Made by a program: the position numbers and the translations under genes. Source: CBDCWT01 sp965223305 (GTDB taxonomy: Bacteria; Planctomycetota; Planctomycetia; Pirellulales; Pirellulaceae). Taken from it: DNA of 64,000 nucleotides. The notes beneath the pieces are model-generated. The model did no database searches. It had not been told where the DNA came from and saw nothing but the letters and a program-made list of their open reading frames with translations. The DNA lies in NCBI GenBank assembly GCA_965223305.1, contig CBDCWT010000011.1:73829-137828 (forward strand). The letters are read 5' to 3'. The stretch's first letter is position 1, and each line of letters opens with the position of its first letter. Below, piece by piece: positions 27,728-37,569 of this stretch.

Positions 27728-30037
27728 ATGGTCTTCTTGGACTACCTCGTACTGCTCGGCTACTTCGTCCTGGTAATCGGCATCGGCATCTACAGCGCCC
27801 GCAAGGACACCGTCCAGGAGGACTTTTTCCTAGGCGGACGCTCATTCGGCAAGCTGCTACAGACGTTTGCCGCCTTCGGCGCCGGTACGGGGTCGAGCGA
27901 TCCGGTCGTCACTGCCCGTACAACTTTTACGAGTGGTATGAGTGGCATGTGGAGTGTGATGTACTGGCTGTTCGTGACGCCTTTCTACTGGATTGCGGCT
28001 ATCTGGTATCGGCGGATGCGGCACCTGACCCTCGGCGACTGGTTCGTGGAACGGTATGAATCAAAAGCACTCGGTGCTGCCTATTGTGTGTTCGGCGTCT
28101 CCTTTTTCATGGTCTATGGATCGATGTTTTTTTCGGCCATTGGCAAAGTCGCCGCACCTTTGCTCGAGTTCGAGGTAATTAATCTGTTCGGCGAGGCATA
28201 CCCGATCGAATACGTGCTGGTGCCAGTGATCGGGGTCGTGGTGCTGGTTTACGGGATTCTGGGTGGTTTGCGGGCTGCCTACTTCACCGACTTGGTCCAG
28301 GGTATCTGCATCATCGTGCTGTCGATCATCTTAGTCCCTTACGGCTTGCGCGCGTTGGTCGAGAAGTTCGGAGACCCGGCCAGCGATGATCTCCTGGCGG
28401 GGTTCACCTACATGCATCAACAGCTGCCGCCCGAGCACTTCGACATCTTGGGATCCAACACTGGCAGCGAATTCCCGCTGCACCGGATCATTGCGGTGGT
28501 CTTGATCAACCTCGTCGGTATTGTTGTGCAGCCACACTTCATTGCTACGGGCGGTGGATCCGCAAAGACCGAAAACACCGCCCGGGTGGGTTTGGTCGTC
28601 GGCAATTTCCTCAAGCGTTTTTGCACGGTGGGATGGGTCCTGACCGCCTTGATCGCTCTCGCGTTGTACGCCGACGACCCGGAGTTGTTACTCGATCCCG
28701 GTAAGACATGGGGGGTCGCATCCCGCGAGCTCTTGGGTGCGGGGTTGACGGGCCTCATGTTGGCCTGCTTGCTGGCCGCTCTGATGAGCAGCATCGACGC
28801 CTATATGATTGTTGGCTCCGCTCTGATGGCCCGCAACATCGTGGCACCCTATGTCAACCCGAACGCGTCCGAACAGTATTACGTCAACGTCGGTCGTTTC
28901 ACGGGTGCCATCATTGTGGGCGGCGCAGTGATCATCTCGCTGTTCTATATGGATGTCTTCGAACAGCTTCAACTGACCTGGGTCTTCAACGTACTGTTCG
29001 CGGCGCCATTCTGGATCGGCATGTATTGGCGACGCGCCACTACCCTGGCAGCCTGGATCACTGTCGCTTTCAACGTGCTGGTGTTCTTCGTCGTCCCGTA
29101 TACCGCGCCCCGACTCGCGCCGACGCTGCGGGACCATCCGAGCTACCTGTTGACGAACAACATCGTTCGAACCGTGACCAAACGACCCGCGGCGCCAACC
29201 GATATCGAGAAACGCAATGCCGAGATAGCGAATTGGGAGACCATGTCAGCCGAGCTCGCGCCTCAGGCGGACGAGGCCGGGCAAGAGTTCATCCGGGCAT
29301 TAGATGCGGCTCGCTCGGACAATGGCGGCGAAGATTATTCCCTGAATTCACTGCGCACGCTGCAGTTGGCAACCGAACGGCTGCGAACCGTTCAACAACA
29401 GCTGTCTGGGTTGGGCGACAAGCCGCTTCCGCTACAGCTCGGCGACGAGATCGATGACACTCAGCAGAGCGGAGGAATGGGAGTATTTTGGCCTGGCGGT
29501 GTCAAACCCATTGATGAAGATGGAAACGTCTTGACCGACGTGTTGCCGCAGCCCGTGGGTGAACCACGGATTGTCGATAACACGACGGAGGTCACTCTGA
29601 GATATCCCGACGACGTACGGCTGCGCGGATTCGGGAACTTCCAGCTGGATTTCTTGCTCTACAAATGGGTCGGTGTCCCGCTGCAGTCCATGAGCGACGC
29701 CGCACTAGATACACTCTCGTTACCTCCCAAGATTATTACACCTTTTTTAGTGATGATCCTGTTCAGCCTGATCACACGGCGCAATTCAGAGGAAGGACTG
29801 GACCGCTACTACGCCAAGATGAAGACCCCTGTTGATCCGGATCCACAAACCGACCGCCAAAAAGTCGAGCAGTCATATGCTCAACGTGAGCAACTCGAGT
29901 CAAAAAAGCTGCTGCCTGGCTCGAGCTTCGAATTTCAAAAGCCGACAGCGGCCGATGTGATTGGATTTATTGTCTGCTTTGCAGTCTGTTTCGGCATTAT
30001 CTGGCTGGCTTCCTATGTCGCGAGCTTTGTTCCCTAG
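27728..30037 (+). CDS. Sodium/solute symporter (SSS family)
   Basis: A 769-residue membrane transporter that uses the sodium gradient to import a solute. The first 480 residues hold about 12 helices with SSS signatures: FFLGGRSFGKLLQTFAAFG, GGLRAAYFTDLVQGICIIV near 175-195, and LMACLLAALMSSIDAYMIVGSALMARNI near 345-372 (sodium-site serines). A long polar region (about 485-640) is inserted before a last pair of helices at 670-690 and 740-765. Members of this size are typical for planctomycetes; the substrate (sugar, amino acid or organic acid) cannot be told. AGGAAG is eight bases before the ATG. The gene is intact. Confidence 0.93.
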   Translation: MVFLDYLVLLGYFVLVIGIGIYSARKDTVQEDFFLGGRSFGKLLQTFAAFGAGTGSSDPVVTARTTFTSGMSGMWSVMYWLFVTPFYWIAAIWYRRMRHLTLGDWFVERYESKALGAAYCVFGVSFFMVYGSMFFSAIGKVAAPLLEFEVINLFGEAYPIEYVLVPVIGVVVLVYGILGGLRAAYFTDLVQGICIIVLSIILVPYGLRALVEKFGDPASDDLLAGFTYMHQQLPPEHFDILGSNTGSEFPLHRIIAVVLINLVGIVVQPHFIATGGGSAKTENTARVGLVVGNFLKRFCTVGWVLTALIALALYADDPELLLDPGKTWGVASRELLGAGLTGLMLACLLAALMSSIDAYMIVGSALMARNIVAPYVNPNASEQYYVNVGRFTGAIIVGGAVIISLFYMDVFEQLQLTWVFNVLFAAPFWIGMYWRRATTLAAWITVAFNVLVFFVVPYTAPRLAPTLRDHPSYLLTNNIVRTVTKRPAAPTDIEKRNAEIANWETMSAELAPQADEAGQEFIRALDAARSDNGGEDYSLNSLRTLQLATERLRTVQQQLSGLGDKPLPLQLGDEIDDTQQSGGMGVFWPGGVKPIDEDGNVLTDVLPQPVGEPRIVDNTTEVTLRYPDDVRLRGFGNFQLDFLLYKWVGVPLQSMSDAALDTLSLPPKIITPFLVMILFSLITRRNSEEGLDRYYAKMKTPVDPDPQTDRQKVEQSYAQREQLESKKLLPGSSFEFQKPTAADVIGFIVCFAVCFGIIWLASYVASFVP

Positions 30038-30195
30038 ACGGCGGTTGCACCCGATCCGCTCTTGCTCGCTTGCCCAGCGGGGCGTCAGCTGTACGTCCTT
30101 GACGGGTTTGCCGAAGATCTATTAGAATCTGCGCCCAAGTTACATCACTATATGGGTTTGTGCAGATTTCACGCGGCGTCTTGGCGGAGCGATCC

Positions 30196-30702
30196 ATGCC
30201 CGATTCGGAAATAGACAAGGGTGACGTGTTCGACGAGCAACGGCTCGAACGACTCGTTGCGCTGATGAAAGAGCATGGGCTCAGCGAGGTGGAACTGCGC
30301 GATTCGAACCATCAAATACGGATCTGTCGCACGTTTCCCGCGGGCCCGCCAGGATACGCGCCCCAGTTTCCGGCAGCTGCCTACGCGCCGCCGCCCGCGG
30401 CCGCGTCCTCACCGCCGAGCAATCCGGCAGGCAGCGCAGCCCCGCCAGAAAGCGATAGCATCGTGCTCATCACGAGCCCGATGGTGGGTACTTTCTATTC
30501 GAGGCCGAATCCCAACGCCTCACCGTTTGTGAAAGTTGGGGACCACGTCGAGCCGGAGTCGACCATCTGTATCATCGAAGCCATGAAGGTCTTCAATGAG
30601 ATCCCAGCTGAGGTGCGTGGCAAGATTGTGGCGGTTCTGGTCGAGGACGAAGATCCCGTCGAGTTCGGAAAGCCGCTGTACAGGGTAGACACGAAAGGAT
30701 AG
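30196..30702 (+). CDS. accB: Acetyl-CoA carboxylase biotin carboxyl carrier protein
   Basis: Carries the biotin that shuttles CO2 from biotin carboxylase (AccC) to carboxyltransferase in the first step of fatty acid synthesis. At 168 residues the length is normal. An N-terminal helical domain (DEQRLERLVALMKEHGLSEVEL) and a Pro/Ala-rich linker precede the biotinyl domain, where EAMKVFNEI holds the biotinylated Lys. The ATG at 30196 has GGAG at eight bases; the frame is open to 30160 without better context. accC follows 119 bases downstream, as usual. Confidence 0.96.
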   Translation: MPDSEIDKGDVFDEQRLERLVALMKEHGLSEVELRDSNHQIRICRTFPAGPPGYAPQFPAAAYAPPPAAASSPPSNPAGSAAPPESDSIVLITSPMVGTFYSRPNPNASPFVKVGDHVEPESTICIIEAMKVFNEIPAEVRGKIVAVLVEDEDPVEFGKPLYRVDTKG

Positions 30703-30821
30703 TGTCCCTGGTGCAGGTTTCCGGTACCGCAGTTCCAGCTGGCCCGGTGTCTGGCATCTCGTGGGGCCGCTCGGCGTTTCGGTCCCGCAACAACCCAGCT
30801 TAGCATTTCACTCGGACGTCG

Positions 30822-32176
30822 ATGTACAAACGCATTCTGATTGCGAATCGCGGAGAAATTGCTTTGCGGGTAATCCGCGCCTGCAGGGAGCTCGGCATCG
30901 AGAGACCGTTGCTGTCTACAGTGAGGCGGACCGGGACATCGGTTACCTCGCCTTGGCGGACGAAGCGTACTGTATCGGCCCCCCCCGAACTGCGAACAGC
31001 TACCTCAAGATCGACCAGATCATCAGCGCCGCCGAAGTGGGAAACGTGGAAGCGATTCACCCGGGGTACGGCTTTCTGGCAGAAAACGCCCATTTCAACG
31101 AGATCTGTCGAAGTTGCAAGATCGACTTCATCGGCCCTTCGCCGGAAGCAATGGGAGATGTTGGGCGACAAAAATCGCGCAAGGGCCATCGCCCGCGAGT
31201 CTTCGGTGCCCGTCGTGCCGGCAGCGGTGGGGTTGCTAGAGAGCGAGGGGGAGGCAGTCCAGATCGCTCACGAGATCGGATTTCCCGTACTAATCAAAGC
31301 CACAGCCGGAGGGGGGCGGCAAGGGCATTGCGCGTCGCCGCCAACGAGCTTGTCTTGAAGACGGCCTTTCAACAGGCGCGTTCCGAAGCTCAAGCCGCAT
31401 TTGGCGACGCGGGAGTCTATCTCGAAAAGTACATCGAGCGGCCACGGCATGTGGAAGTCCAAATCCTGGCTGACCACCACGGAAATGTGGTGCATCTTTG
31501 GGAACGAGAATGTTCCACGCAACGGCGCCACCAGAAGTTGATCGAAGAAAGTCCCGCACCGAACCTACCGCAAGAGACACGGGAAGGCTATGTGCCAAGC
31601 CGCCGCTCGTCTGATTCGCAGCGCGAACTACACCAATGCGGGTACCGTCGAGTTCATCGTTGACCAAGACAATCAGTTCTATTTCATCGAAGTAAATGCC
31701 CGGATTCAGGTCGAGCATCCTGTCAGTGAAATGGTAACGGGAATCGACTTGATTCGTGCGCAGATTGCCGTTGCTTCGGGCGAGGCACTGCCGTTTCGCC
31801 AGGCGGACGTCACGCAGCGCGGAACGGCGATTGAGTGCCGGATCAATGCTGAGGATCCGGAGCGCGGATTCCAGCCATGTCCGGGGAGAAATCACACAGA
31901 TGTTCATCCCGGGGGGCATGGGAGTTCGTTTCGATTCGCATGTACATTCCGGCTACACCGTGCCACCGCATTATGATTCGCTGATCGGCAAACTGATCGT
32001 GCACCAACCCACGCGCCCCGAAGCGATCGCGTGTATGCTCCGCGCGCTGGACGAGTTCCGGATTGAGGGCATCAGAACGACGATTTCCTTTTCACCGGCG
32101 ACTGCTTCAACATTCCGTTTTCGTCGATGGCTGGGTCGATACGACCTTCGTGGAACGGGAGTTCTTCAACCCATAG
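30822..32176 (+). CDS. accC: Biotin carboxylase, sequence broken by about seven frameshifts
   Basis: The ATP-dependent carboxylase of acetyl-CoA carboxylase. From MYKRILIANRGEIALRVIRACRELGIE the expected protein can be followed to FVEREFF with all parts present: HPGYGFLAENAHF, EMLGDKNRARAIA, the ATP-grasp glycine loop KATAGGGGKG, EKYIERPRHVEVQILAD, QRRHQKLIEESP, EVNARIQVEHPVSEMVTG with the catalytic region, and RTTIPFHRRLLQ. The frame slips forward at about 30901-30904, 31153-31155, 31311-31316, 31330, 31586, 31883-31886 and 32084-32086. Every slip is an extra base or two, mostly in G or T runs, and no residues are lost. The gene is almost surely intact in the organism. Confidence 0.9.
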
Positions 32177-32528
32177 GCACAGTGCGGAGTCCGCCCATCC
32201 GAGCCACCGGCCTTCTGACGCCGGTCGCCTTGGCGGGACGCGGTTCGACGAATACAATCTGGCAGCAATCTGAGTGACTGTGGTTCTGGGTGGGGGGTGC
32301 CGGGAACGACCCCGGCTCCACAGGGACTGATTCACGAAGGTCCTTGGTGGGTTTGCCATGGCCAGGAGGACAAGCGACTAACCAGGCGTATTGATGGGCT
32401 ACGTCGAGAAGCGCCGTGAGGGCTGACGTAGCACATTGGCACTGGCGACCCCGCGCGGCTGAGCGCTCGTGAACAATCCGGGTCGATCGTCCTCCGCGCC
32501 GAGTACTTTGTGGGAAAGGAGTATGGCG
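32177..32528. other. Intergenic stretch between accC and phosphofructokinase
   Basis: About 350 bases without a credible gene. A GC hairpin GCCGGG/CCCGGC lies near 32305-32325, about 130 bases after accC. Since the flanking genes are full of base errors, a small gene here could be hidden by the same problem. Confidence 0.5.
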
Positions 32529-33847
32529 ATGGCCAGTTCTCTCTCCGGGCCGGAACGGACCGTTTCCGACATTCGACGTGTTGCCCTCCTGTTTGCCGGT
32601 GGTCCTGCTCCCCGCGGGCGAACGCCGTCATCTCGACCTGCGCCGTGTCGTTCCTGCGCGGTGGGTTCGAAGTGATCGGAATCCGCCACGGTTATTCATC
32701 GCTGATCGACTATTCGCCGGATGAGCCGCTACGGGAAGGCCTTGACTACATGCAGATCACGCATCAGGTCATCAAGCGGACGCGGAACTCTCAAGGTATC
32801 CTGATAGGCACGGCAAGAACGAATCCAGGCAAAGATGTCGCCGACCCGAGCCATCTCGAGGACCCCGAACGAGTCGCACCTCTCCGCCGAACCTATGAAG
32901 GCCTGCGGTCGCTGAACGTGGGACGCACTGATCTCGATCGGCGGCGATGATACGCTCAAAACCGCGAACAAACTGAAGCTGTTCCAGGACCGGCTGCCGG
33001 CGACCGCCAAACGCATTCCCGTTGTGCATCTACCAAAGACAATTTGACAACGACTATTTCGGGATTGACTTCACCTTCGGATTCTTCACGGCGGTGGACA
33101 CACTGGCCTCTGAGATTCGCAATCTGCTGCACGACGCCGAGGCGAGCCGCTCTTACTTCTTGGCGGAGACTATGGGCCGCAGCGCCGGCTGGCTGGCCTA
33201 TGGTGCTGCGATCGCAGGAGAAGCGAGCCTGGTCATCAGCGTAGAAGACGTCGCAGATGACTACGCCGACGAAGAAGATTATCTGGACCCTTCGACCCAG
33301 AGAATGACAAGGCGGCCGACGATGAAGGTCGATCGTGTTATCGAGCGAATCGTGAAAACGATGGTCGCGCGAGAAGGTGAAGGCAAGGGCTACGGAGTCA
33401 TTGTGATCGCCGAAGGGTCTGGCGGAGTTCCTGCCCAACCGGTATCTGGAAGGCATCCCCCGTGACGACCACGGCCATATCTCGATCTCGGACGTCGAGC
33501 TGGGGCGCATGTTCGCCGAACTGGTCGCGCAGAGATACCGTCAGGAGACGGGCAGGTCGCGCAAAAGTCACCGGACTTCAGTTGGGCTACGAATCTCGTT
33601 TGCGCAAAGCCGAACGCCTTCGACGTCATGCTGGGTAGCCAGCTAGGTGTTGGAGCGTACCGGGCGTTTGGTCGAGGAACAGCACAACGGAGTCATGGTC
33701 TCCGTTTCCGGCCAGCTTGAACTTCATTACGAGCCGTTCGAGAGGCTCGTCGATCCCGAAACTCTAGTGACCAAGGTCCGTTTCATCGAAAAAGGCAGCG
33801 ACTTCCATAGTCTCGCGAGGTTCCTGGAAACCGACGTCAACTTCTAG
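32529..33847 (+). CDS. 6-phosphofructokinase, PPi-type, broken by about eight frameshifts
   Basis: Phosphorylates fructose 6-phosphate in glycolysis. The expected protein is complete when frames are joined: RVALLFAGGPAP..ANAVIST, GFEVIGIRHGYSSLI, ALISIGGDDTLKTA, VVHLPKTIDNDYFGIDFTFGF, AETMGRSAGWLAYG, VIVIAEG, LPNRYLEGIPRDDHG, and the C-terminal LELHYEPFERLVDPETL. GGDDT in place of GGDGS and PKTIDND suggest pyrophosphate as donor. Extra bases lie near 32612, 32617, 32920-32922, 33043-33045, 33419, 33563, 33598 and 33666. The second of two nearby ATGs (32529) is taken as start because AAGGAG is eight bases upstream. The stop shares the palindrome CTAG with the stop of the opposite gene. Confidence 0.87.
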
Positions 33848-34344
33848 CTCGCAAGGTAGACGACCCGCGCCTCGAGCGGATTGGTTTCCAACACCGCTAT
33901 TGACGGCTTACCGTAGCTCCAGCCGCTGGTCTCGCCCGGATTGAGGAACAGCCGTCCCCGCTCGTCACGCGAAATGCTGGGTTTGTGAGTGTGCGCGAAC
34001 ACAACGACATCGGTGTCACCGTAGTCTCCTTGCAACAGAGCAAGCTGGTGGGTAACGAGGATTCTCGTGCCATCGGGAGCGCGAAAACCGAAAGGTGGAT
34101 CTCCTACCTCGCCGATGATCTGCAAGCCACCTCGGATCCCCAGCCGGTTGCCTTCATTGTCCCCGAAGCTGGCGACGAGCCGCGCCTGCAGTCGCCTCAG
34201 GGGCGGTATGGCAAACGTCGACACGAAGTCACCGGCGAAGACGACGAGTTCGCAGTTTCGCTCGTTGAACTCGGACACAGCTCGCCGAATGTTGTCCAGG
34301 TGGTCATGGGTATCGGCGAAGACTCCTATTCTCATCTCCCTCAC
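33844..34344 (-). CDS. YfcE/MJ0936-type phosphodiesterase
   Basis: A 166-residue cytoplasmic metallophosphodiesterase. Motifs of the calcineurin fold appear in order: D-x-H in GVFADTHDH (residues 10-12), VVFAGDFV (GD near 38), FGDNEGN (GDN in place of GNCD, near 62), VTHQ near 97, and FAHTHKP (near 117). Family members hydrolyse phosphodiester model substrates; the natural substrate is unknown. It ends on the same CTAG as the phosphofructokinase gene opposite, and its start is 15 bases from hisB, so it may be the last gene of the his operon. Confidence 0.92.
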   Translation of the reverse strand: MREMRIGVFADTHDHLDNIRRAVSEFNERNCELVVFAGDFVSTFAIPPLRRLQARLVASFGDNEGNRLGIRGGLQIIGEVGDPPFGFRAPDGTRILVTHQLALLQGDYGDTDVVVFAHTHKPSISRDERGRLFLNPGETSGWSYGKPSIAVLETNPLEARVVYLAS

Positions 34345-34359
34345 CTCAGACCGAGGACA

Positions 34360-34953
34360 CTACGAGCTCAACGTTCCCTTAGTACTCGGTATGCCGGTCA
34401 TACGGGGGTCGGCCTCGAGGGCCACTCGTAGGGCTCGCGCTGCGCTCTTGAAGATAGCCTCACTGATGTGGTGGCTGTTTCGACCATGATGCAACACAAT
34501 GTGCAGATTGCAGAGCGCGTTCGCGGCAGCGGCCTGCCAGAAGTCCTCGACCAGCTCGCTGTCGAACTCACCGATCTTAGCCGTGGGAAAATCTGCGTCG
34601 AAGACAAGGAAATAGCGGCCGCTGAGGTCAATCGCCGCCGTTACCAACGTCTCCTCCATCGGCAAGGTAAAGTGTCCGTAGCGGCGGATTCCTGTCTTGC
34701 CTCCGGCTGCTTGCCGGATGGCCTGTCCGAAACAGATGCCAACATCTTCAACCGTGTGGTGCTGGTCGACGTGGAGGTCACCCTGTGCTTGAATCGACAG
34801 GTCTAGAGCACCGTGTTTCGCCAGCAGTTCGAGCATATGATCGAGGAAACCAACGCCAGTCGCTATCTGCGCCTGGCCGCTGCCATCGAGGTTCAGTTCC
34901 AACGTGATGTCGGTCTCTGCGGTTTTTCGCTGAATCGTCGCCGTGCGGTTCAT
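34360..34953 (-). CDS. hisB: Imidazoleglycerol-phosphate dehydratase
   Basis: Dehydrates imidazoleglycerol phosphate to imidazole-acetol phosphate, the seventh step of histidine synthesis. The 197-residue length is that of the monofunctional enzyme without a phosphatase domain. The manganese-binding His clusters are visible: FLDHMLELLAKHG (near 37-48), HHTVED at 65-70, and the second repeat with NLHIVLHHGRNSHHISEAIFK near the end. It follows hisC with nine bases between them and belongs to a hisD-hisC-hisB operon read on the minus strand. Confidence 0.97.
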   Translation of the reverse strand: MNRTATIQRKTAETDITLELNLDGSGQAQIATGVGFLDHMLELLAKHGALDLSIQAQGDLHVDQHHTVEDVGICFGQAIRQAAGGKTGIRRYGHFTLPMEETLVTAAIDLSGRYFLVFDADFPTAKIGEFDSELVEDFWQAAAANALCNLHIVLHHGRNSHHISEAIFKSAARALRVALEADPRMTGIPSTKGTLSS

Positions 34954-34962
34954 TGAGTTGGC

Positions 34963-36012
34963 CTAAACAAGGTTCGACAGCAGGGTCAAGCACGCATCCA
35001 TCTGGTCGTCGGTGCCAACACTAATCCTGAGACCGTCGCCCCAGTTTGGATAGTTCATGTATCGGACGAGCACCTGGCTCCTTTTGAGACTCTCATAGAG
35101 AGGTCGCACAGGCTGGTCTTTCCGCGTGCACCAAACGAAGTTCGCCTTTGACGGCACGACCGAAAATCCCATCTGTAGCAGATCCGACGTCATGCGTTCG
35201 CGAGTCGCAATTACACGGCGGCAGTTTTCAGCAAGCCAGTCCTGGTCGTCGATCGCTGCGGTGGCGCCCGCGATCGACAGGGCATCGCAGTTGTACGAGT
35301 CCTTGACCTTCATCAGCTGGCCAATGATCGCCGGCTGCGCGATCAGGAACCCGAAACGGAGGCCGGCCAGTCCGTACGACTTGCTCATCGATCGAAGAAC
35401 CATCAAGTTGTCGCATTGCTCGACGAGCCTCAGACAATGCTGGTCGGCAAAATCCGCGTAGGCTTCATCAAGCAGCAAAGGACAGGGCAATCGGTGTGCA
35501 AGCTCCAACACCTCGGCCGGCGTAATCGTTGTACCCGATGGGTTGTTCGGGTTCGGCAGGAAGGCAAGTCGTAGGTTGCCGGCATTGTCAGCAAACGCTG
35601 ACGAGAGCGACCAGTCTGGATTGAACGCAATCTCCTGACACGCTGTCCCCTGTATCTCCGCCAGCGTCTTATACAGTACATAGCTGGGGTACGGCACCCT
35701 CAGCAACTGGCCTTCGCCGACCAGGCAGCGGATCACAATCGTGAGCACATCGTCGCTGCCGTTCCCACAGAGGATCCAATCTGGATCGACGCCCAAGACC
35801 TCGCCCGCCCGCCGGCGGAACGAACTGGCAGTTGGGTCGGGGTAGCGAACGAGTCCGGTGACCAGCGCTCGATCGATCGCCTGAATCACACGTGACGAAG
35901 GAGGATACGGGTTCTCATTCGTGTTCAGCTTGATGCACTTACCGGCTCGCGGCTGCTCCCCCGGCTTGTAGCCGGACATCGCGGCAATGTTCGGTCGCAC
36001 GAAGTTGGTCAT
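34963..36012 (-). CDS. hisC: Histidinol-phosphate aminotransferase
   Basis: A PLP-dependent class I/II aminotransferase that converts imidazole-acetol phosphate to histidinol phosphate. About 349 residues. KLNTNENPYPPS is the substrate-binding start, ILCGNGSDDVL the PLP phosphate-binding loop, FLPNPNNPSGTTI and LLLDEAYADF carry Asn and Asp/Tyr ligands, and SMSKSYGLAGLRFGF carries the Schiff-base Lys. The ATG at 36012 (MTNFVRPNIAAMSGYKPGEQ) fits homologues and leaves 58 bases after hisD; the frame is open to 36105, which would overlap hisD. Confidence 0.96.
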   Translation of the reverse strand: MTNFVRPNIAAMSGYKPGEQPRAGKCIKLNTNENPYPPSSRVIQAIDRALVTGLVRYPDPTASSFRRRAGEVLGVDPDWILCGNGSDDVLTIVIRCLVGEGQLLRVPYPSYVLYKTLAEIQGTACQEIAFNPDWSLSSAFADNAGNLRLAFLPNPNNPSGTTITPAEVLELAHRLPCPLLLDEAYADFADQHCLRLVEQCDNLMVLRSMSKSYGLAGLRFGFLIAQPAIIGQLMKVKDSYNCDALSIAGATAAIDDQDWLAENCRRVIATRERMTSDLLQMGFSVVPSKANFVWCTRKDQPVRPLYESLKRSQVLVRYMNYPNWGDGLRISVGTDDQMDACLTLLSNLV

Positions 36013-36070
36013 CGTTGTCAGAAGTCCGTGGTCGATTTGTGGAATAGCAGCTTGCAGTGGGTCCCGCCGC

Positions 36071-37441
36071 TCAGTCGCTTTGGGGTGCAGCGAGGCGAAC
36101 GTCAACGCTGTTGCGATGAGCGGTCAGCCCTTCCTTGTCGGCCATTCTCTGCACGTCGGGCGCAACCTGACGGAAGCCGCACTCGTCAAAGTGAATCACA
36201 CTGCTACTGCGGAGGAAGTCGTTCGCCGACAGCCCAGAGGCCCAGCGGGCGGTCCCGCCCGTCGGTAACACGTGGGACGGACCAGCGGCGTAGTCTCCTA
36301 GAGCCACAGGGCTGTAGTTGCCCAGAAAAACCGCCCCTGCCGCATGCAGCTTCCCCAATAGTTTCTCGGGATCGTGCGTAGCGATATGCAGATGTTCCGG
36401 CGCAATCTGGTTTGTCACCTTGCATCCTTCGTCCTCGTCTCGGACCAGAATCAGGGCCCCGAAACTCTCTAGGCTCTGCACGGTCAGCTCACTGCGCGAC
36501 AACCGAGTCACTTGGCGTTGAACTTCTTCAAACGTGGCGTCCAGGACAGTTCGATCCCAGCTGACGAGTATACTTGCTCCGGGCGCATGTTCGGCCTGCG
36601 CCAGCAGATCGGCTGCCGCGAACGCGGGGTTCGTTGTGCGATCGGCGATCACCACGACCTCGCTTGGTCCAGCAATCGAGTCAATGTCGACCTGACCATA
36701 GACATGCTGCTTGGCCAGTGCAACAAACAAATTTCCGGGACCTACGATCTTGTCAACCGCCGGGAGCCCCTCAACACCGTACGCCATGGCGGCTACTGCT
36801 TGGGCTCCGCCGATGCGGTAGACCTCCGTGACTCCCACTTCGCGACAGGTCGCGAGCACATCCGGGTTGTTCGCCCCGTACTCTGTCGGCGGGGCGACCA
36901 CCGCCACCTGGTCGACGCCGGCGACCTGGGCAGGCACGACAGTCATCAGAACCGTGGACGGATACGCGGCCGCGCCCCCCGGTACACATACGCCAACGCG
37001 CCGCAAAGGAAGGTATCTCTGCCTGAGGACGACACCATCCGGCCGTTGAGCCACAACGTCTCGGTGCAGGATCGCCCGTTGAAAGTCGGCGATGTTTTCG
37101 CGTATCCGCCGCACAGTCGCCAAGAAATCCGGATCTGCCTGAGCGTACGATCGCTCGATCTCCTCTTCGCTGACCCGTATCGTCTGTGCGTCGAGCTGTT
37201 TCTTGTCGAGGCGCTCGCAGTAGTCCAACACCGCACGCAACCCCTTGGCGCCGACGTCTCCGCAGATCTGCTGGACAACCTGTTGCGGAGAGAGTGGCTG
37301 ACCGAAAACTTCGACAGTCAACTGCCGACCGGCCGGGCTGACAACATCCCCACGGGGACTCAGCTTCTCGCGCAGCTCGCGCAGCCGCTGCGCAACATCA
37401 TCGCGACTGGTGTCGATTCGCTGAATAGTTACGCCCATCAT
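36071..37441 (-). CDS. hisD: Histidinol dehydrogenase
   Basis: Oxidises histidinol to histidine in two NAD-linked steps. About 456 residues from MMGVTIQRIDT, slightly long for the family. The signature runs from VDKIVGPGNLFVALAKQHVYGQVDIDSIAGPSEVVVIAD, the zinc and catalytic residues lie in LLAQAEHAPGA, QIAPEHLHI and NDFLRSSSVIHF, and the middle part VPGGAAAYPSTVLM is normal. First gene of the hisDCB operon. The in-frame ATG at 37468 has poorer context; no strong ribosome-binding site was seen for either. Confidence 0.97.
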   Translation of the reverse strand: MMGVTIQRIDTSRDDVAQRLRELREKLSPRGDVVSPAGRQLTVEVFGQPLSPQQVVQQICGDVGAKGLRAVLDYCERLDKKQLDAQTIRVSEEEIERSYAQADPDFLATVRRIRENIADFQRAILHRDVVAQRPDGVVLRQRYLPLRRVGVCVPGGAAAYPSTVLMTVVPAQVAGVDQVAVVAPPTEYGANNPDVLATCREVGVTEVYRIGGAQAVAAMAYGVEGLPAVDKIVGPGNLFVALAKQHVYGQVDIDSIAGPSEVVVIADRTTNPAFAAADLLAQAEHAPGASILVSWDRTVLDATFEEVQRQVTRLSRSELTVQSLESFGALILVRDEDEGCKVTNQIAPEHLHIATHDPEKLLGKLHAAGAVFLGNYSPVALGDYAAGPSHVLPTGGTARWASGLSANDFLRSSSVIHFDECGFRQVAPDVQRMADKEGLTAHRNSVDVRLAAPQSD

Positions 37442-37569
37442 GCATCGCCCGACTAGAAGGAAGGTCAACGAACTCCCTATTTTGTTCGCGTTTTTTCCTC
37501 AGGAATAGTGCAAATCGCACGTCGGCGGTTTCGCTTGCCGCCAGCTGGCAGCTCAAGTCAGTCCCAACT

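Noticed and set aside
30822..33847. accC and phosphofructokinase as decaying pseudogenes
   Set aside because: All motifs are intact and all shifts are small insertions mainly in homopolymers; sequence error explains them better.
36013..36105. hisC start at 36105
   Set aside because: Overlaps the end of hisD and adds residues not seen at the start of the family.
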